The position numbers were made by a program, and so were the translations under genes. A stretch of DNA of 9,133 bases from Planctomycetales bacterium (GTDB lineage Bacteria > Planctomycetota > Planctomycetia > Planctomycetales > Planctomycetaceae), in the NCBI GenBank assembly GCA_020050375.1, contig JAGVKR010000063.1:1-9133 (forward strand), read 5' to 3'. Below the pieces are notes generated by a model. The model was not told the origin of the DNA and did not search any database. It was given only the letters and a program-made list of their open reading frames with translations. This document shows positions 6,085 through 9,133 of the stretch, one piece after another (positions within the stretch are counted from its first letter, which is position 1; each line of letters begins with the position of its first letter).

Positions 6085-6126
6085 TAAGGCTGCCAACTAC
6101 CCTCTGACCCCTTGAGGCTCTCGCTC

Positions 6127-7131
6127 ATGCCCGCGAAAGTTTACTACGACGACGACGCCAATCTCGCTCTGCTCAAAGACAAGACGATTGCCATCCTGGG
6201 ATACGGCAGCCAGGGACACGCCCAGGCGCTGAACCTGCGCGACAGCGGCTGCAATGTGATCATCGGGCAGCGGAAGGGCTCGAAGAACTACGATCTGGCC
6301 GTCGAGCACGGGTTCAAGCCGGTCTCCGCTGCCGACGCCACGAAAGCGGGCGACCTGGTCAACATCCTGTTGCCGGATGAAGTGCAGGGAGATCTGTACC
6401 GTTCCGAGATCCGCCCAAACCTCAAGAAGGGGGCTCTGCTCCTCTGCTCGCACGGGTTCAACATGCACTTTGGGCAGGTCATTCCCCCGGAGGGAGTTGA
6501 CGCCGCGCTTGTCGCCCCCAAAGGCCCCGGACATCTTGTTCGTGCCGAGTTTGAGAAAGGGGCCGGCGTGCCCTCGCTCGTCGCCTTCTGGCCCGGCGCT
6601 TCCGATTCGGCCCGACAGCTCGCGCTGGCCTACGCCAAGGGAATCGGGGGAACGCGCGGGGGGGTCATCGAAACGACTTTCGCCGAAGAGACCGAGACCG
6701 ACCTGTTCGGCGAGCAGGTGGTGCTGTGCGGCGGTGTGAGCGCTCTCGTCAAGGCGGCGTTTGAGACTCTGGTCGAAGCCGGCTATCAACCCGAAATGGC
6801 CTACTTCGAATGCATGCACGAGCTCAAGCTGATCGTCGATCTGATGTATCAGGGGGGACTCAACTACATGCGTTACAGCATCTCGAACACGGCCGAGTTC
6901 GGCGACTACACCCGCGGACCGCGGATCGTCACCGACGCGACTAAGGCCGAGATGAAAAAGATTCTCAAGGAGATCTGCGAAGGGCAGTTCGCCAAGGAAT
7001 GGATTCTTGAGAACAAGGCCAATCAACCGACGTTCCAGGCAATCCGTCGCCGCGAGCGTTCGCATCCGGTCGAAGTCGTCGGCAAGCAACTGCGGAGCAT
7101 GATGACCTGGATCAAGGCCAAAGAAGTCTGA
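6127..7131 (+). CDS. ilvC: Ketol-acid reductoisomerase, class I
   Basis: It converts acetolactate or acetohydroxybutyrate to the dihydroxy acids by Mg-dependent alkyl migration and NAD(P)H reduction, the second common step of branched-chain amino acid synthesis. The 334-residue length is that of class I (short) enzymes. The Rossmann domain shows [17 protein letters not shown] (25-41) and a cofactor loop GQRKGSKN (47-54), where Arg49 and Ser52 point to NADPH. Active-site features are SHGFNMHFG (108-116, His109), PKGPGH (131-136, Lys132), ETDLFGEQ (190-197, Asp192 and Glu196), ECMHELKLI (228-236) and [11 protein letters not shown] (251-261, Ser253). A TTG at 6112 in frame would add five residues, but ATG 6127 matches the family N-terminus ([13 protein letters not shown]) and has GAGG (6114-6117) nine bases before it. 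It follows ilvN, as expected for an ilv operon. Confidence 0.97.
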   Translation: MPAKVYYDDDANLALLKDKTIAILGYGSQGHAQALNLRDSGCNVIIGQRKGSKNYDLAVEHGFKPVSAADATKAGDLVNILLPDEVQGDLYRSEIRPNLKKGALLLCSHGFNMHFGQVIPPEGVDAALVAPKGPGHLVRAEFEKGAGVPSLVAFWPGASDSARQLALAYAKGIGGTRGGVIETTFAEETETDLFGEQVVLCGGVSALVKAAFETLVEAGYQPEMAYFECMHELKLIVDLMYQGGLNYMRYSISNTAEFGDYTRGPRIVTDATKAEMKKILKEICEGQFAKEWILENKANQPTFQAIRRRERSHPVEVVGKQLRSMMTWIKAKEV

Positions 7132-7216
7132 GATCACAGCTTCACGGGTCAGGGATCGAAATGGACCGAAGCCCGCGGGTAGCGGCCCGTGGATCTAACC
7201 GCACGAGTTTGCACAA

Positions 7217-7486
7217 ATGTCGACTGCCACTCTCCTCCCCTTCGAGCAGCTCAAGCCGGGCGACCACGTCCGGATCACGCAGCGTTTGAAAGTCGGCCTC
7301 AAGGTCTGGACGACGACCGTCACCGGCACTGTCGAACGAACCGAACGCCGGCGTGAGGGACTCCACGTCAAACGCAGCTTCGATGACAAGGCCTTTGCCG
7401 ATCTGGTCGTGCTCCGCAAAGACGGCCCCGCCGCCGAGGAAACGACCGTGACCCTCGACGAATACACGCAGATCGAGCATGCGTGA
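7217..7486 (+). CDS. Conserved small protein of unknown function, probably a small beta-barrel
   Basis: This 89-residue soluble protein has no known function. The pattern LKPGDHVRITQRLKVGLKVWTTTVTGTVERTERRREGLHVKR (12-53) alternates hydrophobic and polar residues, with a PGD turn at the start and a basic centre. This suggests an SH3-like or OB-like small barrel. It ends in a conserved-looking DLVVLRKDG...TTVTLDEYTQIE (62-87). I recall similar small proteins in planctomycetes, without an assigned role. The basic centre (ERTERRREGLHVKR) might contact nucleic acid. The start ATG has no obvious Shine-Dalgarno, which is common in this group. It lies 85 bases after ilvC and could be read through from it, since no clear terminator separates them. 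Confidence 0.75.
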   Translation: MSTATLLPFEQLKPGDHVRITQRLKVGLKVWTTTVTGTVERTERRREGLHVKRSFDDKAFADLVVLRKDGPAAEETTVTLDEYTQIEHA

Positions 7487-7495
7487 CGTTGCGCG

Positions 7496-7530
7496 GGGGA
7501 CCGGGGAACTGGGACCGGGGACCGGGAATG
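7496..7530. repeat. Degenerate heptanucleotide tandem repeat, GGGGACC-like
   Basis: Five consecutive seven-base units can be read: GGGGACC, GGGGAAC, TGGGACC, GGGGACC, GGGAATG. Only two are identical. It begins ten bases after the preceding stop codon and precedes the long inverted repeat. It may be part of a composite intergenic repeat or an expandable simple repeat. Confidence 0.7.
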
Positions 7531-7544
7531 CCGGCTCGGGATCT

Positions 7545-7611
7545 TAACCCGAAGCGTGAGCGAGGGCAGACGTTGCAGGCGTCCGCATTCCCTCGCTCAC
7601 GCTTCGGGTTA
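7545..7611. repeat. Long perfect inverted repeat (22-base arms), planctomycete-type intergenic palindrome
   Basis: The arms at 7545-7566 (TAACCCGAAGCGTGAGCGAG plus GG) and 7590-7611 are exact reverse complements, with a 23-base spacer that can itself pair through GACG (7569-7572) and CGTC (7580-7583). Read as protein, the arms give NPKRERG and PRSRFGLR, peptides I associate with mis-annotated small frames in many planctomycete genomes. This points to a dispersed repeat. There is no transposase and no target duplication visible, and no T tract. It may act as a transcript-end structure between the 89-residue gene and the downstream pair, or be a REP-like or MITE-like non-autonomous element. Confidence 0.85.
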
Positions 7612-7640
7612 CGAACGCAACCGCCCAATCCATCTCTTCA

Positions 7641-7656
7641 ACTCCCCCACTCCCCC
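7641..7656. repeat. ACTCCCCC direct repeat
   Basis: ACTCCCCC is repeated at 7641-7648 and 7649-7656 within a pyrimidine-rich stretch that continues the repeat cluster begun at 7496. Confidence 0.6.
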
Positions 7657-7675
7657 ACCGCGCCCGTATCTGATC

Positions 7676-7704
7676 TTGACGCATTGGCGTCGATGATCGA
7701 TATT
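7676..7704 (+). promoter_or_regulatory. Candidate sigma-70-like promoter with an inverted repeat in its spacer
   Basis: TTGACG (7676-7681, 5/6) and GATATT (7699-7704, 4/6) are 17 bases apart. GACGC-ATTG-GCGTC (7678-7691) is a perfect five-base inverted repeat overlapping the -35 and spacer, so a dimeric repressor could sit here. The leader of about 75 bases contains a hairpin, GCGGCC (7717-7722) with GGCCGC (7731-7736). The next gene is the 225-residue membrane protein. Confidence 0.4.
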
Positions 7705-7769
7705 CCTGCGGCGTTTGCGGCCCCAACGGTGGCCGCTCGGCCTGGACGTGCCGAAAAAGACCATTCCAG

Positions 7770-7775
7770 GGAGGG
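7770..7775 (+). promoter_or_regulatory. Shine-Dalgarno that fixes the start at 7786
   Basis: GGAGGG lies ten bases before ATG 7786, the strongest ribosome binding site in the window together with the one at 8539-8545. It argues against the upstream GTG at 7483, from which the same frame is open but would translate the repeat cluster. Confidence 0.7.
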
Positions 7776-7785
7776 TCGGGATTCC

Positions 7786-8463
7786 ATGAAACGCTTGCTC
7801 ACAGTCGGGTTCATCGCCGCCTATCTTGGGACGTTGAATTACGGAATCCTGTGCCACATGCTGGGTTTCGGCACGGGCTCGCACCCGCTGATGTACTTCA
7901 TCGTGTGGGATATGTTCTGCGGATGGAGCGCCTACGACTCGCGGGCGCACGTCATTGCCGAAGGTGAAAGCCAGACGTATTACGATGTCGCGAATCCTCC
8001 GTGGGGTGAATTCCATCCATGGGGCGAAGTTGGACGCCAGCACTACGACGTGCTCAATAATCACACCGCACGGATCGGATTCAACACCCTGCGACACACG
8101 CAGCACGAGCCGATCACGCGTTTGTTCGTAATCGAAGAGACCTGGGCCAAGAAATACAACATTCCTGAATCGGCCTGGCAAGCCCGGTACGACGGCCCCA
8201 AAGATGTGCAGAAGTACTACCGCGTCCGGTCGATCGTTTTGCCCGACGGCACGGTTTCTGAAACGGTCGGACCGTGGCTCGCGTACCAGGCGAGCCAGAT
8301 GCTCGGCGATAATCCGCGGCTGCAGTTGCAGGCCAGCAAGAGTCGCACGTTGTTCCTGATGGATCACGAACGGCCGGGGCGCGAAATGCTGATCAACCCG
8401 GGCACGGGCGGCGCCTATCCGGGAGCGCCCAGCTCACCGGTCGGCGCGCCCCTGGGAAATTGA
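7786..8463 (+). CDS. Histidine- and aromatic-rich membrane-anchored protein, partner of the HTTM gene
   Basis: I do not know a function for this 225-residue protein. Two hydrophobic segments (about 4-24 and 34-50) at the N-terminus would form a membrane hairpin or a signal anchor plus a second helix. Between and after them are Cys23, His24, His33, Cys45 and His55. The rest is polar, with a PPWGEFHPWGEVGRQHYDVLNNHT segment (71-94), HTQHEP (104-109) and a compact beta-like region; many His, Trp and Tyr could bind metal, haem or a quinone, which is conjecture. The last 20 residues are Gly/Pro-rich and probably flexible. The HTTM gene begins 87 bases downstream on the same strand with its own strong ribosome binding site, and I recall this arrangement from planctomycetes. 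The start is set by the strong Shine-Dalgarno and by the hydrophobic N-terminus. Confidence 0.8.
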   Translation: MKRLLTVGFIAAYLGTLNYGILCHMLGFGTGSHPLMYFIVWDMFCGWSAYDSRAHVIAEGESQTYYDVANPPWGEFHPWGEVGRQHYDVLNNHTARIGFNTLRHTQHEPITRLFVIEETWAKKYNIPESAWQARYDGPKDVQKYYRVRSIVLPDGTVSETVGPWLAYQASQMLGDNPRLQLQASKSRTLFLMDHERPGREMLINPGTGGAYPGAPSSPVGAPLGN

Positions 8464-8550
8464 CACGCGAAAATCGGGCCGACGCGTCGCACCGACGATG
8501 AGAACAAACCGGCTTTGTCCGGAATCGAAGTTTCAGGCAGGGAGGCCATG

Positions 8551-9133
8551 ATGGCATCGATCGCAACCTCGAAAGATTCGTTCACCGGCGGGCTGCGGAG
8601 TTTTTTCTTCGATCGCGAGATACCGGTCGGGATGGCGCTGATGCGAATCGCGCTGCCGTGGGTGCTGATGCTCGACGTGGTTCTTCGCTGGCCGCACGTG
8701 CGTGAGATTTATTCGGCCGACGGCGCGCCGGGACCGCTGGCCGACAATTTCGGATTTCCCAATTTCCTGCCGGAGCTTCCCGGCGGAGTGGCCGTCGGGC
8801 TCTTCACGGCCCTCACGTTTCTCCTCGTGACGAGCTCGATCGGCTGGTGCACGCGGTTCTCGCTCGTGGTCTCGACTGCGCTCTACGCCTATTTCGGGCT
8901 GATGGACTCCATGAGCACGATCACGAAGTACACGGTGATCGCCACGCACCTGATGTTCCTTTTGAGCCTGTCGGATTGCGGGGCGCTCTGGTCGGTCGAC
9001 GGCTGGCTGCGTCGGCGGCGCGACGGTCAGGCGGCCTACGAGGCGAGCCTGCTTGTATCAGTCTGGCCGCAACGACTCGTGCAGTTGCTCCTGGGATTCA
9101 TCTATTTCGGCGCGGCGATCACGAAGATCCACA
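8551..9133 (+). CDS. HTTM (vitamin K-dependent gamma-carboxylase-like) membrane protein, 3' end beyond window
   Basis: The frame is open to the window end; 194 residues are visible. After a short soluble N-terminus with the family-like FFFDREIPVGMALMRIALP (18-36) come hydrophobic segments at about 27-45, 80-97, 103-118, 128-141 and 175-190. The loop SDCGALWSVDGWLRRRR (141-157) and the segment RLVQLLLGFIYFGAAITKIH (175-194) are characteristic of HTTM, the transmembrane domain shared with vertebrate vitamin K-dependent gamma-glutamyl carboxylase. Bacterial HTTM proteins are mostly uncharacterised, so carboxylase activity should not be assumed. Full members often continue for another 100-350 residues. 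ATG codons stand at 8548 and 8551; AGGGAGG (8539-8545) is five bases before the second and only two before the first, so 8551 is preferred. It is likely co-transcribed with the preceding gene. Confidence 0.87.
   Translation, partial: MASIATSKDSFTGGLRSFFFDREIPVGMALMRIALPWVLMLDVVLRWPHVREIYSADGAPGPLADNFGFPNFLPELPGGVAVGLFTALTFLLVTSSIGWCTRFSLVVSTALYAYFGLMDSMSTITKYTVIATHLMFLLSLSDCGALWSVDGWLRRRRDGQAAYEASLLVSVWPQRLVQLLLGFIYFGAAITKIH

Noticed and set aside
6097..7137. 346-codon open frame on the minus strand across ilvC
   Set aside because: Exactly mirrors ilvC; no recognisable domain, and length alone is expected from GC-rich codon bias.
7545..7611. The long palindrome as a CRISPR unit or a classical rho-independent terminator
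   Set aside because: There is only one palindrome with no spacer-repeat series, and no T tract follows the stem on either strand.
7609..8367. 252-codon open frame on the minus strand opposite the His-rich membrane protein
   Set aside because: The plus-strand frame has a strong ribosome binding site, a hydrophobic N-terminus and a family-like sequence; the minus frame has none and ends in the repeat block.
8533..8949. 138-codon open frame on the minus strand opposite the HTTM gene
   Set aside because: The plus strand encodes a clear HTTM membrane protein; the minus product is a charged Arg/His-rich shadow.

Overview
The window is a stretch of bacterial chromosome, fairly GC-rich, most likely from a member of the Planctomycetota. 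Four things point there. A small lipoprotein and an 89-residue protein resemble families I associate with planctomycetes. A histidine-rich membrane protein sits directly before an HTTM-domain gene. The intergenic DNA carries a long perfect inverted repeat whose arms would encode NPKRERG-like peptides, a signature I associate with planctomycete genomes. The glucose-1-phosphate adenylyltransferase is of the cyanobacterial/plant-like type. The assignment rests on recall and was not checked by a search.

Layout. Bases 2-643 hold the C-terminal part of a polar-amino-acid ABC transporter ATPase, cut by the window edge. Bases 785-1670 hold a two-gene unit with overlapping ends: a lysine-rich 78-residue protein and a 219-residue protein with a NCPFD...IHDLSR...PLELG motif set that looks like a TIR/deoxyribosyltransferase-type Rossmann fold. 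Convergent to this is glgC (1699-2985, minus). A 341-base gap without a gene follows, then a minus-strand lipoprotein gene (3327-3890).

Divergent from the lipoprotein is an M20-family metallohydrolase (4114-5298), followed by ilvN (5515-6054) and ilvC (6127-7131), two steps of branched-chain amino acid synthesis. The catalytic subunit gene ilvB is not in the window. Next come an 89-residue conserved small protein (7217-7486), a repeat-rich intergenic region (7487-7785), a 225-residue His-rich membrane-anchored protein (7786-8463), and the start of an HTTM membrane protein (8551 to the window end).

Most of the window is housekeeping metabolism. The best candidate for an undescribed system is the small-basic-protein/TIR-like pair at 785-1670, which could be a stress or defence effector with its partner; this is inference from fold-like motifs only. 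Second-tier points of interest are: short perfect tandem repeats with a shared ATCNGTTCG core just upstream of the candidate promoters of the M20 hydrolase and ilvNC; a His in place of the usual catalytic Glu in the M20 enzyme; and the 225-residue/HTTM pair.
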